A stretch of DNA of 64,000 bases from positions 3,256,001 through 3,320,000 of the forward strand of contig NZ_CP037922.1 in assembly GCF_004355185.1 (NCBI RefSeq), read 5' to 3'. Of this stretch, positions 27,240 to 37,077 are shown piece by piece (positions within the stretch are counted from its first letter, which is position 1; the number at the start of each line of letters is the position of its first letter). The notes beneath the pieces were generated by a model that ran no database searches, had not been told where the DNA came from, and saw nothing but the letters and a program-made list of their open reading frames with translations. The stretch comes from Hymenobacter radiodurans (GTDB lineage: Bacteria; Bacteroidota; Bacteroidia; Cytophagales; Hymenobacteraceae). Both the position numbers and the translations under genes were made by a program.

Positions 27240-27827
27240 ATGGCTCGTATCCTGATACAGTTTGCGCATCCGGCTTTGGAGAAATCTAGGGTGAACCGGC
27301 GGCTGATTGCGGCGGTAGAATCGCTGGATTTTGTGACGGTCAACGATTTGTACGAGCAGTATCCTGACTTCGACATTGATGTGCATCGGGAGCAGGAATT
27401 GCTGTTGGCTCATGAGGTTGTTGTGTTGCACCACCCGTTTTATTGGTACAGCTCGCCGGCTTTAATCAAGCAGTGGGAAGACTTGGTGCTGGAACACGGC
27501 TGGGCCTACGGGCGCACCGGCAACGCTTTGGCTGGCAAGCAGATGCTGAATGCTATTACCACTGGCGGCAAGCAGGAAGCTTATCAGGAAACGGGTTCCA
27601 ACCGCTACACTATCCAGCAGCTGCTAGCCCCTTTCGAGCAGACGGCCCGGCTGTGCAAGATGCAATATTTGCCCCCCTTTGTGGTGCACGGCTCACTGCG
27701 CATCACCGATGCGGAGATTGATGCCGCAGCCCTTCGCTACCGCGAGTTGCTGACGTTGCTGGCCACGGGTCAAGTCACTGAATACGCTACTTTACAGACG
27801 CCGGTTCTTACGGATTTGGCCAACTAA
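27240..27827 (+). CDS. KefF-like NAD(P)H quinone oxidoreductase (flavodoxin fold)
   Basis: A 195-residue flavodoxin-fold protein of the NQO1/MdaB/KefF family. Its features are ILIQFAHPALEKSRVNRRL near the N-terminus, VVLHHPFYWYSSPALIKQWEDLVL, and GWAYGRTGNALAGKQML with ITTGG, as expected for FMN binding. In E. coli, KefF is the cytoplasmic ancillary subunit of the KefC K+/H+ antiporter. Here the antiporter gene begins 11 bp downstream, so the same partnership is very likely. Confidence 0.9.
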   Translation: MARILIQFAHPALEKSRVNRRLIAAVESLDFVTVNDLYEQYPDFDIDVHREQELLLAHEVVVLHHPFYWYSSPALIKQWEDLVLEHGWAYGRTGNALAGKQMLNAITTGGKQEAYQETGSNRYTIQQLLAPFEQTARLCKMQYLPPFVVHGSLRITDAEIDAAALRYRELLTLLATGQVTEYATLQTPVLTDLAN

Positions 27828-27838
27828 ATCACAGCTTT

Positions 27839-29755
27839 ATGAGTCAGTCTGTATTGCTGCAAGCGTTGGTGTATCTGGCGGCTGCGGTGCTGTTTGTGCC
27901 GTTGGCGAAGCGCTTCGGGTTGGGTTCGGTGCTGGGGTATCTGCTGGCTGGGATGGTCATTGGGCCGGCTGTGCTGGGACTGGTTGGCGAGGAGGGCCAG
28001 GACGTGATGCACGTAGCCGAGTTTGGCGTCGTGATTATGCTGTTTCTGGTGGGTCTGGAGTTGGAGCCGGCTTTGCTCTGGAAGCTCCGTACGCCTATTC
28101 TCGGGCTCGGTGGTCTGCAAGTGGTGGTGACGTCGCTTGCTTTGGCGGGACTAGCTATGGTGGCGGGCATCGAGTGGAAACCTGCTCTGGCGCTCGGCCT
28201 TATTCTGGCTATGTCGTCGACGGCCATTGTGTTGCAGACCTACAAAGAGCAGAACCAGTTGGGCACGCCGGCCGGACAAGGCACGTTCTCCGTGCTGCTG
28301 TTCCAGGATATTGCCGTCATCCCGATTCTGGCCATTTTGCCGCTGCTGGCTATGCAGCCCGCCGCGGCTGGCGAGGCGGCCGCCGCTGACCATAACTTGT
28401 TGGCCTCGGCCCCAGGCTGGCTGCGTGCCCTAGCATTGGTACTGGCAGTAGTTAGCGTGGTGGTGCTGGGTAAGTACGGTATGCGACCGATATTTCGCTT
28501 GGTGGCCCGGAGCGGTTTGCGCGAAGTGTTTATAGCTACAGCGTTGCTGCTGGTGGGCGGCGTGGCTTTACTGATGGAGCTAGTGGGTTTGAGCCCGGCG
28601 CTGGGGGCCTTTGTAGCGGGCGTGGTGCTGGCGACCAGCGAGTACAAGCACGAAATTGAGAGCGATATCGACCCCTTCAAAGGCTTGTTGCTGGGCTTGT
28701 TTTTTATGTCGGTGGGCGCGGCCATTGATTTCGGACTAATCCGTGAAAATCCGTTGCTGATAGCAGGGGCTGTGCTGGCCATTATGCTTGTCAAGACGGC
28801 GGTACTGCTGGTCTTGGGGCAACGCTTCACCGGTAACAGGGCCCAGAACGTGACCCTGGCATTGGGGCTGAGCCAGATTGGGGAGTTTGCTTTCGTGCTG
28901 CTCTCCTTTACCAATCAAAATGGCATTCTGGATCAGCGCATTACCAGCATTGCTACGGCCGTGGTGGCTATCAGCATGGCCCTTACACCCCTGGTTTTCT
29001 TGCTTAACGAACGGGTCATTCAGCCGCGGCTGGGGCCACCGGCCGCGCCGGAGCGGGAAGCGGATGCTATTGAGGAGAAGAACCCCGTCATCATTGCCGG
29101 CTTTGGACGGTATGGCAACATTGTGGGGCGTTTTTTACGCGCCAATGACATCGGTACTACCGTGCTGGATTTTGACGCAGACCGCGTAGAAACGCTGCGC
29201 CAACTGGGCCTGCGCGTGTACTACGGCGATGCGTCCCGCTACGATTTGCTGCACGCGGCTGGCGCTAGTCAAGCGAAAGTCATCATTATTGCCCTCGATT
29301 CGTCGGAGCGGGCGCTGGAATTGGTGGAGCTGGTGCGGCGCCACTTTCCCCACCTGCGCATCCTGGTGCGCGCCCACGACCGCCCCGACGCCTACGGATT
29401 TATTGAAGCCGGCCTGACCGACGTGTACCGCGAAACGGTAGACAGTTCCTTGCGACTGGGTGTAGACGCCTTACGCCTGCTGGGCGTGCGCGCCTACCAT
29501 GCCCAACGAGCTGCCCGCACTTTCCTGCGCCACGATGAGCTGGCCATGCGCGAGTTGGCCGCCGTGCACAAAGACCGGAAAACCTACTTCAGCACCGCCC
29601 GCCAGCGTATTCAGGAACTGGAACAGCTGCTCCACTTCGACGCCGCCAACGAGAACCTGCGGGAAGTAGATGAAGGCTGGGATAACGAATCCTTGCGCCA
29701 GGAAGCACCGCCCGCGCCATCGGCTCCCACTGCGCCTCAAACGCCTGTAGTCTAG
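27839..29755 (+). CDS. KefB/KefC-type monovalent cation:proton antiporter
   Basis: A 638-residue CPA2 antiporter. The N-terminal 390 residues hold about 12 membrane segments (GSVLGYLLAGMVIGPAVLGL, ALGLILAMSSTAIVLQTYKE, LGAFVAGVVLATSEYKHEIE). The C-terminal half is a RCK/TrkA-N domain with the Rossmann motif VIIAGFGRYGNIVGRFL and a conserved acidic residue at the end of strand 2 (TVLDFDADRVETL). A Pro/Ala-rich tail follows. In proteobacteria this family is gated by glutathione adducts during electrophile stress. Bacteroidetes often lack glutathione, so the ligand may differ here. It is co-transcribed with the KefF-like gene. Confidence 0.93.
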   Translation: MSQSVLLQALVYLAAAVLFVPLAKRFGLGSVLGYLLAGMVIGPAVLGLVGEEGQDVMHVAEFGVVIMLFLVGLELEPALLWKLRTPILGLGGLQVVVTSLALAGLAMVAGIEWKPALALGLILAMSSTAIVLQTYKEQNQLGTPAGQGTFSVLLFQDIAVIPILAILPLLAMQPAAAGEAAAADHNLLASAPGWLRALALVLAVVSVVVLGKYGMRPIFRLVARSGLREVFIATALLLVGGVALLMELVGLSPALGAFVAGVVLATSEYKHEIESDIDPFKGLLLGLFFMSVGAAIDFGLIRENPLLIAGAVLAIMLVKTAVLLVLGQRFTGNRAQNVTLALGLSQIGEFAFVLLSFTNQNGILDQRITSIATAVVAISMALTPLVFLLNERVIQPRLGPPAAPEREADAIEEKNPVIIAGFGRYGNIVGRFLRANDIGTTVLDFDADRVETLRQLGLRVYYGDASRYDLLHAAGASQAKVIIIALDSSERALELVELVRRHFPHLRILVRAHDRPDAYGFIEAGLTDVYRETVDSSLRLGVDALRLLGVRAYHAQRAARTFLRHDELAMRELAAVHKDRKTYFSTARQRIQELEQLLHFDAANENLREVDEGWDNESLRQEAPPAPSAPTAPQTPVV

Positions 29756-29786
29756 CGGTGAACCGCAGTTCGCAATGCCTGACAAT

Positions 29787-29823
29787 ACAAAAAGCCCCCC
29801 AGAAGATTTCTGGGGGCTTTTTG
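29787..29823. terminator. Bidirectional terminator between kefC-like and DUF2911 genes
   Basis: AAAAAGCCCCCCAGAA, a short loop, then TTCTGGGGGCTTTTT. The arms differ by one base in the G/C run (six against five). It serves convergent genes. Confidence 0.85.
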
Positions 29824-29860
29824 TTCATTAGGAATTCGTCGCAGTGATGTTCAGGTCACC

Positions 29861-30736
29861 TTATTTCTTGGCCCCAATATCGGCTAGGAGCTGCTGGTTT
29901 AGACGAATGTATTCCTCTTTGATTGACGGCGTTTTCTCTGTTTTTACTAGTTCCAATGATTGCTTGGCGGCTGCGGTGGCTTCGTCGGGGCGCTTGGCTT
30001 TGTGCAGCACTCGAGCCTTCCAATAGTAGGCGTAATAGCTGGGTTGCTGTTTGATGGATGCATCCAGCCAAGTGAGGGCTTTGTTAAGGTCTTTATTATT
30101 GTTGTAGTAATACTGCGCGGCCGTGATGTAAGGCTTTTTCTCCCCCTGCATAGCCTGCGCGATTTGGGCTTCTACTTGCGCATCGGAGTCGGCGGTGAGG
30201 GGCACGCTTACCTGGGTTTTATCCCAGCGCAAGGTAAGGTCGGCGGCCGATGGCTTTAGGTTTTCCAGCGTCAGGCTCATCGTTTCGGCCGGGTCGCGCA
30301 GAGCGGTAGGCACGGCTTTTACGCGCACCACGTCCATCTCGGGCTTGTAAGTGTAGGCGCCCCATTGCGCCGTATCCCGGTTCAAAATAAATGTCCATTC
30401 CTTGGCGCCCGGAATACTGAACAACGCATAAGTGCCCGCTGGCACGGTTTGGCCGCCAAATTTCACTTCTTCTCCGAAGCGAATTTTGGTGTTGGTATTT
30501 GCGCCCGTGCGCCACACCTGGCCATAAGGCTCCAGTTTGCCAAAAATCTCACGGCCTTTTTTGGAGGGACGCGAATAGCTTAGTTCTACGAAGGAAACCG
30601 AGAAATCATGATGAATACGCACGGCCGGGCTGACCACCGGAATACGGAGCGCCTGCTGGGCCTGAACAGAAGTGTTGGCCCCAAGCACACAGGCTACACT
30701 GAGGAAAGGAATAGTAAGGAGAACACACGGTTTCAT
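29861..30736 (-). CDS. DUF2911-family secreted protein with TPR-like C-terminus
   Basis: From the ATG at 30736 the product is about 291 residues with a signal peptide (LLTIPFLSVACVLGANTSVQ). DUF2911 covers roughly residues 30-185: VSFVELSYSRPSKKGREIFG, VWRTGANTNTKIRFGEEVKF and AGTYALFSIPG are typical. The last 80 residues resemble tetratricopeptide helices (AAQYYYNNNKDLNKALTWLD, YYAYYWKARVLHKAKRPDEA). The family is common in Bacteroidetes, and its function is unknown. Confidence 0.92.
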   Translation of the reverse strand: MKPCVLLTIPFLSVACVLGANTSVQAQQALRIPVVSPAVRIHHDFSVSFVELSYSRPSKKGREIFGKLEPYGQVWRTGANTNTKIRFGEEVKFGGQTVPAGTYALFSIPGAKEWTFILNRDTAQWGAYTYKPEMDVVRVKAVPTALRDPAETMSLTLENLKPSAADLTLRWDKTQVSVPLTADSDAQVEAQIAQAMQGEKKPYITAAQYYYNNNKDLNKALTWLDASIKQQPSYYAYYWKARVLHKAKRPDEATAAAKQSLELVKTEKTPSIKEEYIRLNQQLLADIGAKK

Positions 30737-30961
30737 GAGCAGAGCGTTTAGGGTTGGGATTAGGTTAAATATAGTAACCATTGAATTGAAAGAGTTGCGT
30801 AAGCCCAGTCAGTTGACCAACCAAAAGATGGGCTCCTGCATCGTGTAAGGTTTGGCTGTGTCTATTGCCTTCAGATCTGTAAAAAAGCCCCCCAGGCAAC
30901 CTATCATTTCACATCTTGATGCTTGGGCCGTACCTTGGGGCTCCTACGCTCAATATTTTTC

Positions 30962-32281
30962 ATGAGAATTCTCAAGTTTGGCGGTACGTCCGTCGGGTCG
31001 GCGGCGCGGATGCATTCTGTAGCCGACCTAATTCAAAGTTCTGAGCCGCGCATTGTGGTACTGTCGGCTATGTCGGGCACTACCAATTCGTTGGTTGCTA
31101 TTGCAAAGCTGCTGTTTGAAGGGGAAATCCAGGCTGCTACGTCTCAGACCGAGATTCTGCGCCAGCATTACTTGATGGTAGCCCGCGAGTTACTGCCCGA
31201 GCCAGCCGTGGCCGACGAAGCTATTGGTCATATAAGTTCGTGCTTCAAAACGATATTTAACCTGATGCGTCAGCCCCTGTCGACCTCGGGCGAGCGGGTG
31301 ATTCTGGCGCAGGGTGAGCTGCTGAGCACGTTGCTGTTTCACCGCTACCTGACGGCGGTGCGCGGCCAGGATGCCGTGTTGCTCCCCGCCCTGGAGTTTA
31401 TGCGCCTCGATGCCAACGACGAGCCCGACGACGCCTATATTCGGGAGCATCTGGCCCAACAATTAGCCCCCCACGCCGGTCAAAAGCTGTTTATCACGCA
31501 AGGCTACATTTGTCGCAATGCCAAAGGCGACATTGACAACCTTAAGCGCGGCGGCTCTGACTACTCCGCTTCGCTTATCGGGGCAGCGGCCGACGCAGAC
31601 GAAATTCAGATTTGGACGGACATCGACGGCTTGCACAACAATGACCCGCGTGTAGTGGAAGGTACCTACCCTATTCGCGAGCTGTCGTTTGATGAGGCGG
31701 CCGAGCTAGCTTATTTCGGCGCTAAAATTCTGCATCCCAGCTCTGTGCTGCCAGCGCGCCAGTACAATATTCCGGTGCGGCTGCTCAACACGATGCAGCC
31801 CGAAGCACCCGGCACGCTTATTTCCAGCACAACCGGGTCAGAAGCCATTAAAGCGGTGGCCGCGAAAGATGGCTTGGTGGCTATCAAAATCAAGTCGAGC
31901 CGTATGTTGCTGGCGCACGGTTTTCTGCGCAGCGTGTTCGAGGTATTTGAGCGCTATCGCACGCCCATCGATATGATTACGACCTCAGAAGTGGCCGTAT
32001 CGCTGACCATCGACGACGCTACTCACTTAGCCGAAATCCTGGCCGAACTACGCGATTTTGGCAGCGTGGAGATTGATGAAAACCAAACCATTATCTGTCT
32101 CGTGGGCAACCTTATTCAGGAAAACCACGGTTCAGCTCGGCTGGTGTTCAATGCGTTAGGCGATATTCCCCTCCGGATGATTTCCTACGGCGGCTCCCCG
32201 AACAATATCAGCTTACTGGTGCACACTGCGGATAAAACGCGGACACTTAAGGCGTTGAACGCGGGGTTGTTTCAGCGGTAG
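30962..32281 (+). CDS. lysC: Aspartate kinase
   Basis: Catalyses the first step of the aspartate pathway (Lys, Thr, Met, diaminopimelate). From the ATG at 30962 it is 439 residues. The nucleotide-binding N-terminus is KFGGTSVGSAARM. Substrate motifs include LSTLLFHRYL, RGGSDYSASLIG and IWTDIDGLHNNDPR. Two ACT domains lie from about residue 300 (GLVAIKIKSSRMLL and QTIICLVGNLI), so feedback regulation is expected. It lies upstream of a diaminopimelate decarboxylase gene on the same strand, with an inverted-repeat element between them. A TACCTTGG box at 30930 may be part of its promoter. Confidence 0.95.
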   Translation: MRILKFGGTSVGSAARMHSVADLIQSSEPRIVVLSAMSGTTNSLVAIAKLLFEGEIQAATSQTEILRQHYLMVARELLPEPAVADEAIGHISSCFKTIFNLMRQPLSTSGERVILAQGELLSTLLFHRYLTAVRGQDAVLLPALEFMRLDANDEPDDAYIREHLAQQLAPHAGQKLFITQGYICRNAKGDIDNLKRGGSDYSASLIGAAADADEIQIWTDIDGLHNNDPRVVEGTYPIRELSFDEAAELAYFGAKILHPSSVLPARQYNIPVRLLNTMQPEAPGTLISSTTGSEAIKAVAAKDGLVAIKIKSSRMLLAHGFLRSVFEVFERYRTPIDMITTSEVAVSLTIDDATHLAEILAELRDFGSVEIDENQTIICLVGNLIQENHGSARLVFNALGDIPLRMISYGGSPNNISLLVHTADKTRTLKALNAGLFQR

Positions 32282-32303
32282 TCAGGATGTCACCTATTTA
32301 TTT

Positions 32304-32474
32304 ACTAGAGAGTTAGAGAGCTAGTTTCCCTCCGCAGCTGAGGAGGGGTTAGGGGTGGTTGGCAATCGTTCAACAGTTACTAACTCTAGTTTTTACTTCT
32401 AGTCTTGTTCTGACGTCTTCAACCACCCCTAGCCCCTCCTCAGCTGCGGAGGGAAACTAGCTCTCTAACTCTAA
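32304..32474. repeat. Inverted-repeat element, CAGCTG family, copy 2
   Basis: Arms of about 55 bp begin ACTAGAGAGTTAGAGAGC and end in its complement. The inner part matches the element at 14347-14505 (GAGGAGGGGTTAGGGGTGG and a TCTAGTTTTTA centre). The left arm reads TCCGCAGCTGAGGA and the right arm TCCTCAGCTGCGGA. The two arms still pair perfectly with each other, although each local palindrome is broken. It lies between lysC and lysA. Confidence 0.88.
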
Positions 32475-32507
32475 TTAGGGCTGACTTTTCGGTTTACTGT
32501 TTTCACA

Positions 32508-33650
32508 ATGTCTTTTTCTCTTTCCGGCGAGCTTCTCTCCCGCCCTACGCCTTTCTATCATTACGACTTAGGATTGCTGACGCGCACGCTAGAAGCAGTG
32601 CAACAGGCGGCGCGTCCGCGGGGATTTCATGTGCATTACGCGCTGAAAGCCAATGCCAATGAGCCCATTCTGCGGCTCATACAGGCGCACGGCCTCGGGG
32701 CCGATTGCGTGAGCGCCAACGAAGTACAGCGCGCCCTCGACACCGGATTTGCCCCCCAAGACATTGTATTTGCGGGTGTAGGCAAAACGGACGCAGAAAT
32801 CAAGCGGGCGCTGGCGGCGGATATCTGGTGCTTCAATGCGGAGTCGGCGCAGGAGCTGGAGGTACTGAATGAGCTGGCTGGGGGGCAAAATCGGCGGGCG
32901 CGAGTGGCCTTGCGCGTGAATCCGAACGTGGATGCGCAAACCCACCACTACATTACGACCGGACTGGAAGCCAATAAATTCGGTATCGGACTCGCCGATT
33001 TGTCAGCCGTAGTGGAGCAGCTAGCAACGATGTCCAATCTGGAGCTGGTAGGGCTGCACGCGCATATAGGCTCGCAAATCACTGATTTGGCGGTATTTGC
33101 CGAGCTTAGTCAAAAGTTAAACGAGTTACAAACCTGGCTCGAAGAGCAAGGTCACCACTTGCCTCATCTCAACGTGGGCGGCGGCTTGGGCATCGACTAC
33201 AACGACCCCGATACGAACCCGATTCCCGATTTTGAGGCATACTTCCGCACCTTTGAACAGCACCTGATTCGGCGGCCGGGCCAGCAGGTGCACGTGGAGT
33301 TGGGCCGCGCTATTGTGGCTCAAAGCGGCACGCTGGTAAGTCGGGTTTTGTACGTTAAAAAGAGTCAGCAAACGCAGTTCGCTATTCTCGACGCGGGCCT
33401 CACCGAGCTTATTCGGCCAGCTTTATACGGGAGCCATCATCATATTCAAAACCTCAGCAGCCAGGGCGAAATTCAGCCGTATGACGTAGTGGGCCCGATC
33501 TGTGAGTCATCGGATACCTTTGGTCGTGCCGTGCCTTTGCCCGAAACGAAGCGCGGCGACTTGGTGGCGCTGCGTTCGGCGGGCGCGTATGGCGAGGTCA
33601 TGAGTTCAGCCTACAACCTGCGGGAGAAGGCTGAGGCGATATACGTTTAA
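32508..33650 (+). CDS. lysA: Diaminopimelate decarboxylase
   Basis: A fold-type III PLP decarboxylase that makes L-lysine from meso-diaminopimelate. It is 380 residues, near the family norm. The PLP lysine lies in HYALKANANEPILRL. Other landmarks are LRVNPNVDAQTHHYI, KFGIGLADL, GLHAHIGSQI, LNVGGGLGIDY, the ELGRAIV loop, and the C-terminal CESSDTFGR and GAYGEVMSSAYN active-site segments. The start is at the ATG at 32508. It pairs functionally with lysC upstream. Confidence 0.95.
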   Translation: MSFSLSGELLSRPTPFYHYDLGLLTRTLEAVQQAARPRGFHVHYALKANANEPILRLIQAHGLGADCVSANEVQRALDTGFAPQDIVFAGVGKTDAEIKRALAADIWCFNAESAQELEVLNELAGGQNRRARVALRVNPNVDAQTHHYITTGLEANKFGIGLADLSAVVEQLATMSNLELVGLHAHIGSQITDLAVFAELSQKLNELQTWLEEQGHHLPHLNVGGGLGIDYNDPDTNPIPDFEAYFRTFEQHLIRRPGQQVHVELGRAIVAQSGTLVSRVLYVKKSQQTQFAILDAGLTELIRPALYGSHHHIQNLSSQGEIQPYDVVGPICESSDTFGRAVPLPETKRGDLVALRSAGAYGEVMSSAYNLREKAEAIYV

Positions 33651-33671
33651 ATGGAAGCAGCCTATAAGTGA

Positions 33672-33709
33672 AGAAAGCCTCTCAGAAATTCTCTGGGGGG
33701 CTTTTTTTG
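33672..33709 (+). terminator. Terminator after lysA
   Basis: GAAAGCCTCTCAGA, AATT, TCTCTGGGGGGCTTTTTTT. The stem is imperfect, but the T-run is long. Confidence 0.75.
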
Positions 33710-33782
33710 GTTGGTAGCAGAGAGGAGCCAGCCGTTCCGAAGCTTGACCATCTCATCAAACCCTAGGCCGAGCAGCTTTTCT

Positions 33783-35446
33783 CTAATACCAAACGGTCCA
33801 TTTTCCCAGCTTTTCGTGCTGCTTAAAATACGGCCGCAGCCACTGCCGCTCGGGACTCAGTTCGCCTTTCACAAGGAGCACCGGCCGTTGCCGGAGCATC
33901 CAAGTAAGAGTCGGGAGTTGGGTAGAATCGGCGAGGTAAATCAGGTTTTGCTGCCACCGTTTATCGGTTTCAAACTGCGTTTCGCGGTTGAGGTTGTGGT
34001 TGCCGTCATTCAACGAAACAGGCAGTTTGCCCAGCTCAAACGCCAGCGATGGTAATAGCTCATTGTACACCAGTACGGGCCGTTCTGTGAGTTTGCGTTG
34101 GCGCAGCAAATCCGCCAACGGACGTGTGCCGTTGGCGGCCAGCTCATTTTGGTGCAGAATGGGCTTTGCGGCCAGCAGCAGCGTGAGAGTGAAAATAGCA
34201 GCTGCGGCCAGCAAACGGGGCGCAACGCGCACCTGCTCCCAAAGTGTGAGCGTAATTACCAGCACTACTACGCCAGCCGCTGGTACAGCAGCCATAAACG
34301 GCCGCAAGGTGAAGGGCGAATTAAAGGCTGCGGCCAGCACGGGTGCCAAACATAGCACGCCAAGTAGAACACCAAAAAAAGCCACAATGCCCACGTACCA
34401 ACGAAACAGTTGCGCCTCATTGCAGCGCCCCAGGTAATAAACCGTCAGCAGGGCCATGCCGGGGAAGATCGGCAGCACATACAGGAGCAGCTTAGAGCTG
34501 GACAGCGAGAAAAACACCAACGGAATCAGCACCCAGAAAATGAGCACATTGCGCCAGATTTGCGGTACTTCAGCCCAACGAATACGTACCACTTGCGCTA
34601 GTAACGCCACCGACCATGGCAAGCTGGTAGCGGGTGCCAGCACTAGGTAAAACCACCACGGCTTTGCCCGATTAAACGTGTTAGCATTGGCAAAGCGCTC
34701 GACGGTATGCTCAAATAAGAAGTATCGAATGAAAGCGGGATTCTCGGCTACCAAGTACAAATACCAGCTGAGCCCCACCAGCACAAACAGCCCAAACCCT
34801 AGCAGGTGATGCACTGTGAAACGGCGACGGGCTTGCTTTTGCTCGGAATTCTGCTTGAAGTAATGACTGATAATAGCCATCAGCGGTAGGATAAAGCCTA
34901 CCGGGCCTTTGGTCAGAAAAGCCAGACCCAAACCTAGCCAGAATAGGTACAGCCACCGAATTTGCCCCCCAGCGTAGTAGCGCAGTATGCCGTAGGTAGC
35001 CGCCAACTCCAATGTGGCCAGATAAGCATCGGTCGTCACGTTGAGGGCGGAAATAAGTACTACAGGCAAGGAACCATACACAATAGCTGCCGCCAGGGCG
35101 CGGGCCCGGTCGCCTTTAAATAACAGCTCGCCCAGCTTATACATAAGCAGCACTTGCAGCAGCACAGCCAGCACGGGCAAAATACGCACTCCGGCCGCGT
35201 GGGGGCCAAAAATGGTCAGGCTGGCGGCGGTGAGCCAATACGTAAAAGGAGGTTTATGGAAGTGCTGAATACCCAACAGGCGCGGGTGGAGCCAGTCGCC
35301 GGTGACCAGCATCTCACGGCCAATTTCGGCGTAGCGCGCCTCACTGCTTTCCAGTGGCCCCCAACTTCCAATTCCCACCAAAAAAGCCCCCCGAGCACGA
35401 ACAGCCAAAGCCAAAGCCAGAAACGAGAGGTAAGGGGAGCAGCCAT
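33783..35446 (-). CDS. ArnT/GT39-like membrane glycosyltransferase (N-terminal frameshift)
   Basis: A polytopic transferase of the dolichyl-phosphate-mannose/ArnT family, with about 11-12 membrane segments. The conserved first loop is ESSEARYAEIGREM with the catalytic-type acidic residue, followed by HFHKPPFTYWLTA. In the long frame the N-terminus is unconvincing. The ATG at 35446 in the neighbouring frame reads MAAPLTSRFWLWLWLFVLGG. One added base at the G6 run (35387-35392 on the plus strand) or the adjacent T-run joins this to FLVGIGSWGPLESSEARY (about 554 residues). It uses polyprenyl-linked sugars to modify lipids or glycans, most likely lipid A or a lipid-linked sugar. The acceptor is unknown. 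Confidence 0.88.
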
Positions 35447-35561
35447 AGAAATAGGATGTGGAAAGCGGCTGCAATGTTAGCCAAAATGTGGGGTAAGACC
35501 GGCTTTACAACTAACGAGTAACTCAGCGGTTCTCCTTTTGTCTCACCTTATGCTCCTGCCC

Positions 35562-37055
35562 ATGAAAATTCTGCTCACTGGTGCCAATGGCTACATCGGC
35601 CAGCGCCTGCTGCCGCTGTTGGTGGAGGCTGGCCATAGCGTAGTGTGTCTGGTGCGCGACGCGCGGCGGTTTACGCCACCCGAGCGCCTGCGGACGCAAA
35701 TCACGGTGGCGCAGGGCGATTTGCTCCAGCCAACATCTTTGCAGGATTTGCCGCTTGATATTGATGTAGCGTATTACCTAGTGCATTCCATGAGCGGCGG
35801 CGACCAGGATTTTGTGCTAGCGGAACGTCAATCGGCCGAGAATTTTACCCAGTATATCAACCGTACGTCGGCGCGGCAGGTTATTTACCTCAGCGGTATT
35901 GCCAATGACCGCGGGCTTTCGGCGCACCTTCGCTCGCGTCGGGCGGTGGAAAAGGTGCTTCAGAAAGCTGAAAAGGCGGCGCTTACGGTGCTTCGAGCTA
36001 GTATTATTATTGGGTCGGGATCGGCGTCGTTCGAGATAATCCGAGATTTGGTGGAGAAACTGCCGGTGATGATAACGCCGCGCTGGCTTAACTCCCGCTG
36101 CCAGCCCATCGGGGTGCGCGACGTAATGTTTTACCTGACCGCCGTACTTGACAATCCCGCTTGCCTGGGGCAAAGCTTTGATATTGGCGGACCTGATGTA
36201 TTGACTTACAAGCAGATGCTGCTGGGCCTGGCCGAAGTGCGCGGCTACCGCCGCTACATCCTGACGGTGCCAGTTCTCACGCCGCGCTTGTCGTCGCTGT
36301 GGCTATTTCTGGTGACCAGTACCACCTTTTCGCTGGCGCAAAGCCTAGTAGACAGCCTACGCAATGACACCATTGTGGCTACCAAGCGCAGCATTTCGCA
36401 AGTAATAAAGCACGAGTGCATGGGCTACGCCGAAGCGTTGAAGCTGGCTTTTACTCGCATTGAGCAGAACGAAGTTATCAGCAGTTGGACCGATGCGCTG
36501 AGCAGTGGCGTGATGGAGCGCAACTACATGGACTTCGTGCAGATCCCGCAGAACGGCATGCTCTTCGACCGACAGGAAATGGCCTTTACCCGCGACCCCA
36601 ACGAGGTGCTGCAAAACGTGTGGAGCATCGGCGGCGAACGTGGTTGGTATAAGGTCGACTGGCTTTGGCGTGTGCGAGGCTTGCTCGATAAGTTTGCGGG
36701 CGGCGTGGGCCTCCGCCGGGGCCGCCGCTCCCCCACCGATCTACGCGCCGGCGACCAGCTCGACTTCTGGCGCGTGCTCGTCGCCGACCGTCCGGGCCGG
36801 CGTTTATTGCTCTACGCTGAGATGAAGTTGCCTGGGGAAGCGTGGTTGCAGTTTCGCATCGTGCCGGATGAGGCCACCGGCGGCCACCGCCTGGAGCAAC
36901 TTGCCGCATTTCGGCCACGTGGCTTAGCTGGGCGGCTCTATTGGTATTCGCTTGTGCCCTTCCATTTTATCATCTTCAAGGGCATGGTAGAGAATATTGT
37001 GCACTACGGTACCGCCCCGGGCACCCAAGCACTTCCCGAGCCAGCACGCGGTTGA
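35562..37055 (+). CDS. NAD(P)-binding SDR fused to a DUF2867 domain
   Basis: A 497-residue protein from the ATG at 35562. The N-terminal 290 residues form an extended SDR Rossmann domain (MKILLTGANGYIGQRLLP, YLVHSMSGGD, ERQSAENF). Residues from about 320 form DUF2867, an SRPBCC-like domain (GVMERNYMDFVQIPQNG, RRGRRSPTDLRAGDQLDFWR, EMKLPGEAWLQF). This domain pairing is a known but uncharacterised family. The SRPBCC-like part often binds hydrophobic ligands. The gene points away from the GT39 gene. Two upstream alternative starts (TTG 35538, ATG 35550) add up to eight residues without motif support. Confidence 0.9.
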   Translation: MKILLTGANGYIGQRLLPLLVEAGHSVVCLVRDARRFTPPERLRTQITVAQGDLLQPTSLQDLPLDIDVAYYLVHSMSGGDQDFVLAERQSAENFTQYINRTSARQVIYLSGIANDRGLSAHLRSRRAVEKVLQKAEKAALTVLRASIIIGSGSASFEIIRDLVEKLPVMITPRWLNSRCQPIGVRDVMFYLTAVLDNPACLGQSFDIGGPDVLTYKQMLLGLAEVRGYRRYILTVPVLTPRLSSLWLFLVTSTTFSLAQSLVDSLRNDTIVATKRSISQVIKHECMGYAEALKLAFTRIEQNEVISSWTDALSSGVMERNYMDFVQIPQNGMLFDRQEMAFTRDPNEVLQNVWSIGGERGWYKVDWLWRVRGLLDKFAGGVGLRRGRRSPTDLRAGDQLDFWRVLVADRPGRRLLLYAEMKLPGEAWLQFRIVPDEATGGHRLEQLAAFRPRGLAGRLYWYSLVPFHFIIFKGMVENIVHYGTAPGTQALPEPARG

Positions 37056-37077
37056 ATCTTGCGCTTCTCCGAATTAC

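Noticed and set aside
35447..35474. An alternative N-terminus for the GT39-like protein starting at 35474
   Set aside because: That frame reads MQPLSTSYFYGCSPY, with no membrane-anchor pattern before the break. The neighbouring frame from 35446 gives a proper hydrophobic N-terminus and joins the conserved part with one added base.
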